A stretch of DNA of 23,751 nucleotides from JAMLIN01 sp964476625 (GTDB lineage: Bacteria > Pseudomonadota > Gammaproteobacteria > Burkholderiales > Burkholderiaceae_E): the NCBI GenBank assembly GCA_964476625.1, contig CAYZBJ010000068.1, positions 1 through 23,751 of the forward strand. Direction: 5' to 3'. Under the pieces are notes generated by a model that did no database searches, was not told the DNA's origin, and saw only the letters and a program-made list of their open reading frames with translations. Made by a program: the position numbers and the translations under genes. Position 1 is the first letter of the stretch. Each line of letters opens with the position of its first letter. Positions 14,524-22,955 of this stretch are shown here, piece by piece.

Positions 14524-16182
14524 CTAGGTTTGCTGTCGCCCGGCGAGCATTTCGCGGGCATGCTCGCGGCCGGCGCCGGTGAGCTTCGCGCCGCCGAGCA
14601 TGCGGGCGATTTCCTCGACGCGCGCCTCGCCCTCGACCTTCGCGATCCGGCTGGTCGTGGTCGATTCCCGGGTCGACTTGGTGACCCGGTACTGGTGATG
14701 GGCACGCGCCGCGACCTGCGGCAGGTGGGTGACGCACAGCACCTGGCGTGATTCGCCAAGGGCGCGCATGCGGGCGCCGATCGCGTCGGCCACGGCGCCG
14801 CCCACCCCGGCATCGGCTTCATCGAAGATCAGGGTCGGGACCGGGTTGGCCTCGGCGGCGCTCACCGCGATGCCGAGGGCGACCCGCGACAGCTCCCCGC
14901 CGGAGGCGACCCGGCCGATCGGCCGCGGCTCCACGCCCGCATGCCCGGCAACCATGAACTCGACCCGGTCGGTGCCGCCGGGACCGGGTTCGCCGGCGGT
15001 CATCCCGATCCGCAGGCGGGCGCCCGCCATGCCGAAGGCGCGGATCGCCTCGGTGACATCGCGCTCGAGCCGCCGGATCGCCGCGCGCCGCTTGCCCGAC
15101 AGCGCGGTGGCGCGCGCATCGTAGTCGGCCTGCTCGCGCGCGACCCGCGCCCGCAGGCCGTCGTGGTCCTGGGCCCGGTCGAGCCGTGCGAGCTCCGCGC
15201 GCAGGCGCTCGAGTTCGGCGGCGAGCCCGGCCGGCTCGAGGCGCAGCTTGCGCGCGGTCGAATGCAGCGCCGCGAGGCGCTGATCGATAGCCTCGAGGCG
15301 TTGCGGGTCGAGGTCGATCCGGCTGGCGTATCCCGCCAGTTCCGATGCCGCCTCGTCGACCTGGATGGCCGCGCTGTCGAGCATCTCGACCACGTCGCCG
15401 AGCCGGGGATCGGCGCCGAGGAGGGCGCGCAGCCGGGCGAGGATCCGGTGCAGGCGGGTCGAGATCGCTTCGTCGTCGCCCGCCAGCGCATCGCTCGCCT
15501 GCTGGGCGCCGTCGATCAGTTCGGCGGCGTGCGACAGCCGCTCGTGGTCCTCGGAGAGGGTTTCCCATTCGCCCGCCACCGGTTCGATGCGGCCGATCTC
15601 GTCCACCTGCCAGGCGATGCGCTCGCGTTCGAGCTGGACCTCCCGGCTGCCTGCCTCGGCCGCCTCCAGTTCGGCGCGCGCCTCGCGCAGCCGGGCCCAG
15701 GCCTGGCCGGTCTCGCGCAGTAGCGTGCCGAGGCCGGCATGGGCATCGAGCAGGGCGCGCTGGCCCTCGGGGCGCAAGAGCGACTGGGACGCATGCTGGC
15801 CATGGATCTCGAGCAGGTGCGCGCCGATCTCGCGCAGCATCGCCGCAGTGGCCGGGTGGCCGTTGACCAGCGCCTTGCTGCGGCCGTCGGCCTCGATGAC
15901 CCGGCGCAGCAGGACGCGCCCGTCGTCGCCGTCGAGTTCGCGATCGGCCAGCCATTGCGCGACCTGCGCATCGATCGTGAAGCTGGCGGTGATGTCGGCG
16001 CGGGTCGCGCCCTGGCGGATCGTGCCGGCATCGGCGCGGGCCCCGAGCGCCAGCCCGAGCGCATCGATCAGGATCGACTTGCCCGCGCCGGTCTCGCCGG
16101 TGAGCACGCAGAAGCCGTCGGCGAAGTCGACCTCGGCCGCCTCGACGATGACGAAGTCGCGCAATCGAATGCTTTCCAACAT
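14524..16182 (-). CDS. recN: DNA repair protein RecN
   Basis: 552 residues, typical of this SMC-like repair ATPase. Walker A GETGAGKS is at 29-36 after the family start MLESIRLRDFVIVEAAEVDF. A long charged helical middle (about 160-370) forms the coiled coil. The ABC signature RVASGGELSRVALGI and Walker B TLIFDEADAGVGG, then QVLCVTHLPQVAA, lie near the C-terminus. RecN binds DNA ends and helps RecA-dependent double-strand break repair in the cytoplasm. It lies 77 bases after nadK on the same strand. I see no clear LexA box in that gap by eye. The usual domain order is complete. Confidence 0.97.
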   Translation of the reverse strand: MLESIRLRDFVIVEAAEVDFADGFCVLTGETGAGKSILIDALGLALGARADAGTIRQGATRADITASFTIDAQVAQWLADRELDGDDGRVLLRRVIEADGRSKALVNGHPATAAMLREIGAHLLEIHGQHASQSLLRPEGQRALLDAHAGLGTLLRETGQAWARLREARAELEAAEAGSREVQLERERIAWQVDEIGRIEPVAGEWETLSEDHERLSHAAELIDGAQQASDALAGDDEAISTRLHRILARLRALLGADPRLGDVVEMLDSAAIQVDEAASELAGYASRIDLDPQRLEAIDQRLAALHSTARKLRLEPAGLAAELERLRAELARLDRAQDHDGLRARVAREQADYDARATALSGKRRAAIRRLERDVTEAIRAFGMAGARLRIGMTAGEPGPGGTDRVEFMVAGHAGVEPRPIGRVASGGELSRVALGIAVSAAEANPVPTLIFDEADAGVGGAVADAIGARMRALGESRQVLCVTHLPQVAARAHHQYRVTKSTRESTTTSRIAKVEGEARVEEIARMLGGAKLTGAGREHAREMLAGRQQT

Positions 16183-16259
16183 CGGGGCGATGGGCTCAGG
16201 ACCCGGTCACGGGTTCAGAATCCGCGAAGGGGCCGGACGCGCGGGCGCGGGTGGTCCAT

Positions 16260-17159
16260 TCACGAATTCTTGGGATGCAGGATCGGGAACTCGTGCCAGT
16301 ACAGCTTGCTGCGCAGGGTCGCGAAATAGCTGTAGCCGACCGGATGCAGGAAGCGTACCGCGAAGGGCGCGCGCCGCACGACGATGTCGTCGCCGATCTG
16401 CAGGTCGCTGAAGACCTGCATGTCGCAGCTCACGCGCGGTTCGCGGCCTTCGACCACGCGGATGCGGATCTCGACATCCTCGGGCAGGGCGATCGGCCGG
16501 TTCGACAGCGACTGCGGCGCCACCGGGACCATGACGAGCCCCGCGAGGCGCGGATGCAGGATCGGGCCGTTGGCCGACAGCGCGTAGGCGGTCGAGCCGG
16601 TCGGCGTCGCGACGATCAGGCCGTCGGCGCGCTGGCTGTACATGAAGGTGCCGTCGACCGCCACCTCGAGCTCGATCATGCCCGAGCGCGAGGAGCGGCT
16701 GACGACGACGTCGTTCAGGGCCAGGTCCGACCAGACCGTTTCGCCCCCGCGTATCGCGTGCGCGGTGATGAGGGTACGGTCCTCGGCATCGAACTTGCCG
16801 TCGAGGATCGCGCCGAGCGCCGCGCGCCATGCATCGAGCGAAATGTCGGTGATGAAGCCGAGCCGACCGTGGTTGATGCCCACCAGCGGCACGCCTTCGG
16901 GCGCGAGTCGACGGGCGACGCCGAGCATGGTGCCGTCGCCGCCGATCGCGATGGCGAGGTCGGCGGATTTGCCGATCAGGTCCATGTCGGCGCTCGCGGC
17001 GCGCGGGTCCCGGATCGATTCGGCCGTCTCGGCCTCGAGCAGGACTTCGACGCCCCGGTCGCAGAGGAAGCCGGTGATGGCGGAAATGGTCGCCCCCAGA
17101 CCGGCCGTCTGATAGCGGCCGATCAGCGCCACGCAGCGAAAGGGGGACGCGGTCTCCAT
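16260..17159 (-). CDS. nadK: NAD kinase
   Basis: 299 residues. The diagnostic GGDGTML is at 73-79 with catalytic Asp75. HGRLGFITDI, LALNDVVVSR (the Asn-Asp/Glu NAD-binding motif) and DGLIVATPTGSTAYALSANGPI complete the family pattern. It phosphorylates NAD to NADP with ATP in the cytoplasm. In many betaproteobacteria it faces hrcA directly; here a universal stress protein and an antiporter gene lie between. The ATG at 17159 is the first in the frame near the family N-terminus. The gene is followed by recN on the same strand, and a joint transcript is likely. Confidence 0.97.
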   Translation of the reverse strand: METASPFRCVALIGRYQTAGLGATISAITGFLCDRGVEVLLEAETAESIRDPRAASADMDLIGKSADLAIAIGGDGTMLGVARRLAPEGVPLVGINHGRLGFITDISLDAWRAALGAILDGKFDAEDRTLITAHAIRGGETVWSDLALNDVVVSRSSRSGMIELEVAVDGTFMYSQRADGLIVATPTGSTAYALSANGPILHPRLAGLVMVPVAPQSLSNRPIALPEDVEIRIRVVEGREPRVSCDMQVFSDLQIGDDIVVRRAPFAVRFLHPVGYSYFATLRSKLYWHEFPILHPKNS

Positions 17160-17211
17160 GCGCGCGATTAGATCATATCGGCGCGCGCCGCGCCTCGGAC
17201 GCGAAGCCTGC

Positions 17212-17655
17212 TCAACGGTGGACCAGCACCGGGATCTGGCAGTGGTTCAGGACCTTGGCGGTTTCGCTGCCGAGCAGCAGTCCCTTGATCCCGCCGTGGC
17301 CGTGCGAGGCCATCACGATGAGATCGCAGCGGCAGGACTTGGCCACCCGGATGATCGCCTTGTAGATCGCGTGGTCGAACTCGGTGACCGTTTCGCAGGG
17401 TACGCCGGCGGCACTGGCCGACTCGGCGATCTCGTCGAGGATCTTCGTCGAGGCTTCGCGTACCAGCTTGTCGTATTCGGTCGGGTTGTGCAGGAAGGCC
17501 GCCGGCACCTCGCCGGCGATCGGCGGCTGGTAGGGCGGCTGCACGTTGAGGGCAACCATCTTGGCGCCGAAGTCGCGGGCAAGGCGCAGGCCCGCCTTGA
17601 CGGCCTTTTCCGACAACGGTGAACCGTCGCTGACAACCAGGATCGATCGATACAT
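17212..17655 (-). CDS. Universal stress protein (UspA family)
   Basis: 147 residues from the ATG at 17655, which has CGGAG 7 bases upstream; the longer open frame reading from 17820 adds only non-homologous sequence. It opens with MYRSILVVSDGSPLSEKAV and ends with the ATP-binding loop ASHGHGGIKGLLLGSETAKVLNHCQIPVLV, matching the G-2x-G-9x-G-S/T pattern of ATP-binding Usp proteins. A single Usp domain, cytoplasmic, probably dimeric. A TATACT at 17721-17716 on the minus strand is a good -10. It is divergent from the antiporter gene and 52 bases before nadK. Usp domains often partner with cation transporters, so regulation of the neighbour is possible but unproven. Confidence 0.95.
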   Translation of the reverse strand: MYRSILVVSDGSPLSEKAVKAGLRLARDFGAKMVALNVQPPYQPPIAGEVPAAFLHNPTEYDKLVREASTKILDEIAESASAAGVPCETVTEFDHAIYKAIIRVAKSCRCDLIVMASHGHGGIKGLLLGSETAKVLNHCQIPVLVHR

Positions 17656-17831
17656 GCCAGGCTCCGAGCCGATGTCGCGGACATGCCCGTTGTCGGCGGG
17701 CGCGCGCGTTGCCCCAGTATAGAATGGCGCCCCTGCCGGCGGGCCGCGGCGACCGTGTAATCGCGTAGCAGCGGCCGGGGCCAGGACTGCGGGGCGAATC
17801 GGCCCCGTCGCAGCAATCACGAGGAATGCCG

Positions 17832-19841
17832 ATGCAGATCCTGATGGCGAGCGTCATCGTGCTGGGGGCCCTGTCCCACTGGCTCGCCTGGCGTCTCAAG
17901 CTGCCCTCGATCCTCTTCCTGCTCCTGATCGGCATCGTCGCCGGCCCGGTGGCGGGCGTGCTCGATCCCGATCTCGTCCTCGGCGACGCGCTCTTTCCGC
18001 TCGTCTCGCTGTCGGTGGCGGTGATCCTGTTCGAGGGCAGCATGACCCTGCGCTGGTCCGACCTGCGCGGCATCGGCCCGGCGGTCTGGGGCCTGAGCAC
18101 CCTGGGCGCGGCGGTCACCTTCGTGCTGGTGGCGTTCGCCGCCCATGGCCTGCTGTCGCTGTCCTGGCCCGTGTCGGCGCTGCTCGGCGCGATCCTGACG
18201 GTGACCGGCCCGACCGTGGTGGTGCCGATGCTGCGGGCGATCCGCCCGGTGCCGAGCGTGGCCAACACCCTGCGCTGGGAAGGGATCGTGGTCGACCCCA
18301 TCGGCGCCATGCTGGCGGTGCTGGTGGCGGAGTTCGTGCGGACCCAGTCGCTCGACTCGATCTGGCTCGCGATCGCGAAGCTGGTCGGCTCCGGGCTGGC
18401 GTGCGGCCTGCTCGGCGCATTCGGCCTCGCCTTCGTGCTGCGTCGCCATCTCGTGCCCTGGTTCATGCGCAACGTGGTCGCGCTCGCCTTCGTGCTGGCG
18501 AGCTTCGCGATCGCGAACTACTTCGCCCACGAATCGGGCCTGCTGGCGGTCACCGTCATGGGCATGGCGCTCACCAACATGCGCCAGGTCAATGTCGACG
18601 ACATCTTCGACTTCAAGGAAAGCCTCACCCTGCTGCTGGTGGCGGTGCTGTTCATCGTCCTGGCCGCCCGCCTCGACTTCGCCGATTTCCATCGGCTCGA
18701 CTGGGGCCTGCCGTTCTTCCTGATCGCGGTGATCTTCGTGATCCGGCCGATCACGGTGTTCGCCAGTACCTTCTTCTCGCGCCTCACGATCAAGGAGAAG
18801 CTGCTGATCAGCTGGATATCGCCGCGGGGGATCGTGGCCGCCTCGGTCGCATCGCTGTTCGCGCTCGACCTGCAGGGACGCGGCGTGGCCGGCGCCGACC
18901 AGGTCGTGCCGGTGATCTTCTCGGTGATCATCGCGACGGTCGTGCTGCAGAGCGCGACCGCCGGCCGACTGGCGAACCGGCTCGGGCTCGCCAACCCCGA
19001 CCCGCGCGACGTGATCATCGTCGGGGCGGGCGAACCGAACCGGGCCTTCGCGAGCAAGTTGAAGAGCGCGGGCTATGGTGTGCTCCTCTCGGACACCGAC
19101 TGGACCGAGGTGCGCCGCGCGCGGATGGCGGGGTTCGATGCCTATTTCGGCCGGATCGTTTCCGATCACGCCGAAGGCCATATCGACTACGGCAGCATCG
19201 GCTATCTTTTCGGCATGTCGCCGCAGCGCGACCAGAACACCCTGGCCGCCCTGCATTTCCGGCCCGACCTCGGCGCCGATTCGGTGTTCGCGATGCAGAC
19301 GAACGAGGAACGCGCCAGGCACATGAAGGAGCTGGCCAGCAACCTGCGGGTACCGCAACTGTTCGGAGCCGACTTCACCTACGGCGACTGGGCCCGGCTG
19401 GTGGCCGAGGGCGCCGAATTCCGCCTCACCAAGATGACCGAGAGTTTCGGATTCAAGGAGTACCGGGACTCGCTGCCGGGCGAATTCGTGCCCCTGCTCG
19501 GCATCGACGGGCGAGGCAAGCTGTGGCCCTTCGTGGCCGACGGCCACCCGGTCCTGCGCCCGGGCTGGCAACTGCTGTCGCTGATCCCGCGCCCGACCCT
19601 CGATGCGGAGGGCTCGCAGCGGCGCAACGGCGGATCGCGCGGCGCCGACCCGGGCGAGGGCGGTCCGGCGGCCGGCCCGGCGGCGCCCCGCAAGTCCGCC
19701 GCCGAGTCCCTGCGCGGCCATTCCGCCCACGAGGGACGGCCCGCGGTCGCCCCCGCCGACGCCGGCAATGGCGCCGCCGGTGGCCCCGATGGCGGGCCCG
19801 AAGGCGCCGATCCCGGCGCCGCCGGCCCGGCGGCAGCCTGA
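17832..19841 (+). CDS. Cation:proton antiporter with RCK-like domain and disordered tail
   Basis: 669 residues. The first 385 or so form a Na+/H+-exchanger (CPA1-type) membrane domain of about 12 segments: LPSILFLLLIGIVAGP, LVSLSVAVILFEGSM, TVTGPTVVVPML, WEGIVVDPIGAMLAVL and SWISPRGIVAASVASLFAL. A cytosolic Rossmann/TrkA-N-like part starts near 392 (DVIIVGAGEPNRAFASKL) and ends by about 560, probably sensing a nucleotide. The last 80 residues are Gly/Ala/Pro-rich and likely disordered. The antiporter swaps protons for Na+ or K+ at the inner membrane. GAGGA at 17821-17825 abuts the ATG at 17826 but is 6 bases from the ATG at 17832, so I chose the latter. It is divergent from the universal stress gene. 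Confidence 0.92.
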   Translation: MQILMASVIVLGALSHWLAWRLKLPSILFLLLIGIVAGPVAGVLDPDLVLGDALFPLVSLSVAVILFEGSMTLRWSDLRGIGPAVWGLSTLGAAVTFVLVAFAAHGLLSLSWPVSALLGAILTVTGPTVVVPMLRAIRPVPSVANTLRWEGIVVDPIGAMLAVLVAEFVRTQSLDSIWLAIAKLVGSGLACGLLGAFGLAFVLRRHLVPWFMRNVVALAFVLASFAIANYFAHESGLLAVTVMGMALTNMRQVNVDDIFDFKESLTLLLVAVLFIVLAARLDFADFHRLDWGLPFFLIAVIFVIRPITVFASTFFSRLTIKEKLLISWISPRGIVAASVASLFALDLQGRGVAGADQVVPVIFSVIIATVVLQSATAGRLANRLGLANPDPRDVIIVGAGEPNRAFASKLKSAGYGVLLSDTDWTEVRRARMAGFDAYFGRIVSDHAEGHIDYGSIGYLFGMSPQRDQNTLAALHFRPDLGADSVFAMQTNEERARHMKELASNLRVPQLFGADFTYGDWARLVAEGAEFRLTKMTESFGFKEYRDSLPGEFVPLLGIDGRGKLWPFVADGHPVLRPGWQLLSLIPRPTLDAEGSQRRNGGSRGADPGEGGPAAGPAAPRKSAAESLRGHSAHEGRPAVAPADAGNGAAGGPDGGPEGADPGAAGPAAA

Positions 19842-19919
19842 GCCGGCCTCCGGCCGCGGCCAGGGGCCGTCCACGGCTTCGCTTGCGTGTTGATGCCGGC
19901 ATTGTGGACAATGGGTGAC

Positions 19920-20954
19920 ATGCTGGATCGCCGCGCCCAAACCCTGCTCAAGTCCCTCGTCGAACGCTATATCGCCGACGGCCAGCCCGTAGGCTCGCGG
20001 ACCCTGGCCCGCCATTCGGGGCTCGACCTGTCGCCGGCGACGATCCGCAACGTGATGGCCGACCTCGAGGATCTCGGCCTGATCGCCAGTCCCCACACCT
20101 CGGCCGGCCGGATACCCACCCCGGCGGGCTACCGCTTCTTCGTCGACACGCTGCTGAAGATCGAGCCGCTCGGGGCGGCGCAGGCCTCGGCCTTCTCGGG
20201 CAAGCTGCGCATCGACGACCCGGCGCGGCTGATGAGTTCGGCGGCAACCCTGCTCTCGAGCCTGTCGCATTTCGCCGGCGTGGTCCGCACCCCGCGCCGC
20301 TCCTCGGTGTTCCGCCAGCTCGAGTTCATGCGCCTGTCGGAGTATCGCTACCTGCTGATCATCGTCACCCCCGAGGGCGATGTGCAGAACCGGATCATCC
20401 AGGCCGATCGGGAGTTCTCCCACGACGAACTCGTCGAGGCCGCCAACTACATCAACCGCAATTACGCCGGATTGCACTTCGACGAGATCCGCCAGCGGGT
20501 CAAGTCCGAACTGCTCGAGCTGCGCAGCGAGATCGCGGGCCTGATGCGCGAGGCGGTCGAGGCCAGCGACGCCGCCCTGTCGGAGGAGACCGACTCGGTG
20601 GTGATCAGCGGCGAACGCAACCTGCTCGACATCTCCGACCTCGCCCAGGACATGTCGCGCCTGCGCGGGCTGTTCGACCTGTTCGAGCAGAAGTCGCGCC
20701 TGGCGCGGCTGCTCGAGGCCTCGGGGCGCGCCGACGGGGTCCAGATCTTCATCGGCGGCGAATCCGACCTGGTGCCGATGGAAGAGCTCAGCATCGTCGT
20801 CGCGCCCTACGAGGCCGATGGCCGGGTCGTGGGCACCCTCGGCGTGGTGGGCCCGACCCGGATGGCCTACGACCGGGTGATTCCGATCGTCGACATCACG
20901 GCACGGCTGATGTCGAGCGCGCTGAGCTCGTCGTCGCACGGCGGTGGTTCATGA
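19920..20954 (+). CDS. hrcA: Heat-inducible transcription repressor HrcA
   Basis: 344 residues from the ATG at 19920 (LDRRAQTLLKSLVERYIADGQPVGSRTLARHSGLDLSPATIRNVM), the family N-terminus with its winged helix; ATGs upstream add unrelated residues. Other hallmarks are SPHTSAGRIPTPAGYRFFVD and the C-terminal block ISGERNLL, then SIVVAPYEADGRVVGTLGVVGPTRMAYDRVIPIVD. HrcA represses chaperone genes at CIRCE elements and needs GroEL to be active. No CIRCE is visible here. There is no ribosome binding site before the ATG; a possible TTGCGT (19883-19888) with GACAAT (19907-19912), 18 bases apart, would start transcription almost at the ATG. Its last bases overlap hemH (ATGA). Confidence 0.96.
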   Translation: MLDRRAQTLLKSLVERYIADGQPVGSRTLARHSGLDLSPATIRNVMADLEDLGLIASPHTSAGRIPTPAGYRFFVDTLLKIEPLGAAQASAFSGKLRIDDPARLMSSAATLLSSLSHFAGVVRTPRRSSVFRQLEFMRLSEYRYLLIIVTPEGDVQNRIIQADREFSHDELVEAANYINRNYAGLHFDEIRQRVKSELLELRSEIAGLMREAVEASDAALSEETDSVVISGERNLLDISDLAQDMSRLRGLFDLFEQKSRLARLLEASGRADGVQIFIGGESDLVPMEELSIVVAPYEADGRVVGTLGVVGPTRMAYDRVIPIVDITARLMSSALSSSSHGGGS

Positions 20955-22018
20955 GCCGCTTCACGCGGCCGGAACGAAACCCAGCGTCCCCCCCGCCCGA
21001 TTCCCCGCGCTGCGGCGTCCTGCTCGTCCAGCTCGGCACCCCCGAGGCGCCGGAACCGGCCGCGGTGCGCCGCTACCTCGCGCAATTCCTGTCCGACCCA
21101 CGGGTGGTCGAGATTCCCGCGCTCCTCTGGCAGCCCGTCCTGCGCGGGGTGGTCCTGCGCACCCGCCCGGCGCAGTCGGCACAGAAGTATCGCGAGGTCT
21201 GGACCGACGAGGGCTCGCCGCTGCTGGTCAATACCCGCCTGCAGGCGAGCCTGCTGCGCGGCCTGCTCGGCGAGCAGGGCTTCGATCTCGAAGTCGCCTT
21301 CGCGATGCGCTACGGCAATCCCTCGATTCCCTCGGTGCTGGGGACGATGCGCGATGCCGGGGTCGGCCGGCTGCTGGTCGTGCCGCTGTACCCGCAGTAC
21401 AGCGGCACCACGACCGCGACCGCGTTCGATGCGGTCTTCGCCGAGCTCGGGCGCTGGCGCGACCAGCCCGAGCTGCGCACGGTTCGCAGCTTCCCCGACG
21501 ATCCGGCCTGCATCGATGCGCTCGCCGCCCGGATCGACGCCCGCTGGGTGGCCGAGGGTCGGCCCGGGCACCTGCTGATGAGCTTCCACGGGATCCCGGA
21601 GCGGGCGATCCGGCTGGGCGATCCGTACCAGCGCGAAGCCGGGCTCACCGCCCGCCTGCTCGCCCGGCGCCTCGGGCTCGCCGACGAGGACTGGACCTTG
21701 TCGTTCCAGTCGCGCTTCGGGCGGGCGAAATGGCTCGAGCCCTATACCGACGCCAGCCTCGTGGCCCTGGCCCGTCGCGGCGTCGTCGATGTCGATGTCA
21801 CCTGTCCGGGCTTCGTGGCCGACTGTCTCGAGACGCTCGAGGAAATCGCGATTACGGGCCGAGACTCCTTCCTCGCCGCCGGCGGCAGGCGCCTGCGCTA
21901 CCTCGACTGCCCCAACGGGGATCCCGGCTTCATCAGGGCGCTGGGCGCCCTGGTCGCCCGGCATTTGGCCGGCTGGCCCTGCCGGCGTCCGGACGGGACG
22001 GCCGCCGGCGTCGGCTGA
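20951..22018 (+). CDS. hemH: Ferrochelatase
   Basis: 355 residues. Blocks in order: CGVLLVQLGTPEAP (21-34), PLYPQYSGTTTATAFD (145-160), LLMSFHGIPERA with the metal-binding His213, SFQSRFGRAKWLEPYT and the C-terminal VTCPGFVADCLETLEEIA with the acidic catalytic Glu. It inserts Fe2+ into protoporphyrin IX, the last step of protohaem synthesis, at the cytoplasmic face of the inner membrane. Scattered Cys residues do not form the spaced C-terminal 2Fe-2S pattern of some ferrochelatases. The ATG overlaps the hrcA stop by 4 bases, so it is translationally coupled to the heat-shock repressor. The 3' end lies 33 bases before the grpE heat-shock promoter. Confidence 0.96.
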   Translation: MSRFTRPERNPASPPPDSPRCGVLLVQLGTPEAPEPAAVRRYLAQFLSDPRVVEIPALLWQPVLRGVVLRTRPAQSAQKYREVWTDEGSPLLVNTRLQASLLRGLLGEQGFDLEVAFAMRYGNPSIPSVLGTMRDAGVGRLLVVPLYPQYSGTTTATAFDAVFAELGRWRDQPELRTVRSFPDDPACIDALAARIDARWVAEGRPGHLLMSFHGIPERAIRLGDPYQREAGLTARLLARRLGLADEDWTLSFQSRFGRAKWLEPYTDASLVALARRGVVDVDVTCPGFVADCLETLEEIAITGRDSFLAAGGRRLRYLDCPNGDPGFIRALGALVARHLAGWPCRRPDGTAAGVG

Positions 22019-22051
22019 CCATCCGACCGGCCGGACGATTGAACCCGGCCG

Positions 22052-22079
22052 CTTGAAATCCGCGCCGATGCCCCCATGT
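22052..22079 (+). promoter_or_regulatory. Sigma-32 heat-shock promoter of grpE
   Basis: CTTGAAA at 22052-22058 and CCCCATGT at 22072-22079 are separated by 13 bases, close to the sigma-32 consensus (CTTGAAA and CCCCATnT). The predicted start near 22086 leaves a leader of about 57 bases before the grpE ATG and rules out the in-frame ATG at 22068. Confidence 0.85.
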
Positions 22080-22142
22080 CGCGCACTAGATTCCGCCAAC
22101 TTATTGATTCAGCTTGCCAATCCAGAGAGCCAGACGATCGAC

Positions 22143-22952
22143 ATGATGCAAGGCCCGGACAACGACCGACCTGAACCCTACGTTTCCCCCCATGCGCCCG
22201 ACCGGCCCGGGGCGACCCCCCGGCCAGCAACCGGCCCGGCTGTCGGGCCGGCGCCCGCAGCGGCTTCGAAGCCGACGCCAGGCGCGGGCCATGCCCAGGA
22301 CGGGCCGCGGCCCACGGCGCAGCCGGAATGGGGCGCCGCGCCGGCAGGCGGCACGCCGCCACCGGCCGGACCCGGGGCCAGGGCAGGGGGCGCGGCTGCG
22401 CCTGGCCCGGCAGGCGGAGTCGGCCAGGCCGGAGCTGCCCAGGCTGTCCCCCGCCAGGCCGGCGCCGCCGATCCGGCCGAACTCGAAGCCCTCGTCGCCG
22501 AGCTGGCCGCCGCCGAGGCCCGGGCCGCCGCCAACCACGAGCAGCTCCTGCGGGCGGTGGCCGAGACCGAGAACGTGCGCCGGCGCAGCCAGGACGAGAT
22601 CCTCAAGGCGCGCAAGTTCGCCAACGAATCCTTCGCCGAATCGCTGCTGCCGGTCATCGACAGCCTCGAGCTGGCGCTCAAGGTCGATGCGCCGACCCTC
22701 GAGAGCCTGCGCGAGGGCGTCGAAGCGACCCTGCGGCTGATGGTGTCCGCTTTCGAGAAGAACCGGCTCATCGGCATCGATCCGGCCGGCGAGAAATTCG
22801 ACCCCAATCACCACCAGGCCATTTCGATGGTCCCGTCCGACGCCACCGATCCCCCGACGCCGGCCAACCATGTCGCGACCGTGCTCCAGAAGGGCTACCT
22901 GATCAACGATCGGGTCCTGCGGCCGGCGCTGGTGACGGTGGTGCAGGGATAG
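22143..22952 (+). CDS. grpE: Nucleotide exchange factor GrpE with long Pro/Ala/Gly-rich N-terminus
   Basis: 269 residues, against about 180-200 for most GrpE. From about 112 on it is ordinary: the long helix with ELEALVAELAAAEARAAANHEQLLRAVAETENVRRR (as two or more heptads), KFANESFAESLLPVIDSLELAL, then the beta-domain block FDPNHHQAISMV and NHVATVLQKGYLINDRVLRPALVTV. It releases ADP from DnaK. Residues 12-110 are an extension made mostly of Pro, Ala and Gly, likely disordered. Two adjacent ATGs (22143 and 22146) are possible starts; both follow the sigma-32 transcription start. No strong ribosome binding site is visible (GAGAG about 15 bases upstream). dnaK follows after 83 bases. Confidence 0.95.
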   Translation: MMQGPDNDRPEPYVSPHAPDRPGATPRPATGPAVGPAPAAASKPTPGAGHAQDGPRPTAQPEWGAAPAGGTPPPAGPGARAGGAAAPGPAGGVGQAGAAQAVPRQAGAADPAELEALVAELAAAEARAAANHEQLLRAVAETENVRRRSQDEILKARKFANESFAESLLPVIDSLELALKVDAPTLESLREGVEATLRLMVSAFEKNRLIGIDPAGEKFDPNHHQAISMVPSDATDPPTPANHVATVLQKGYLINDRVLRPALVTVVQG

Positions 22953-22955
22953 GCG

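Noticed and set aside
14524..16182. SMC-like defence ATPase
   Set aside because: Signature motifs, length and the fur-nadK neighbourhood fit the housekeeping repair protein RecN.
17817..20939. A 1040-codon open frame on the minus strand opposite the antiporter and hrcA
   Set aside because: It is antisense to two clear genes, has low-complexity His/Arg/Asp/Gly-rich translation and no family motifs. Such frames are expected in very GC-rich DNA.
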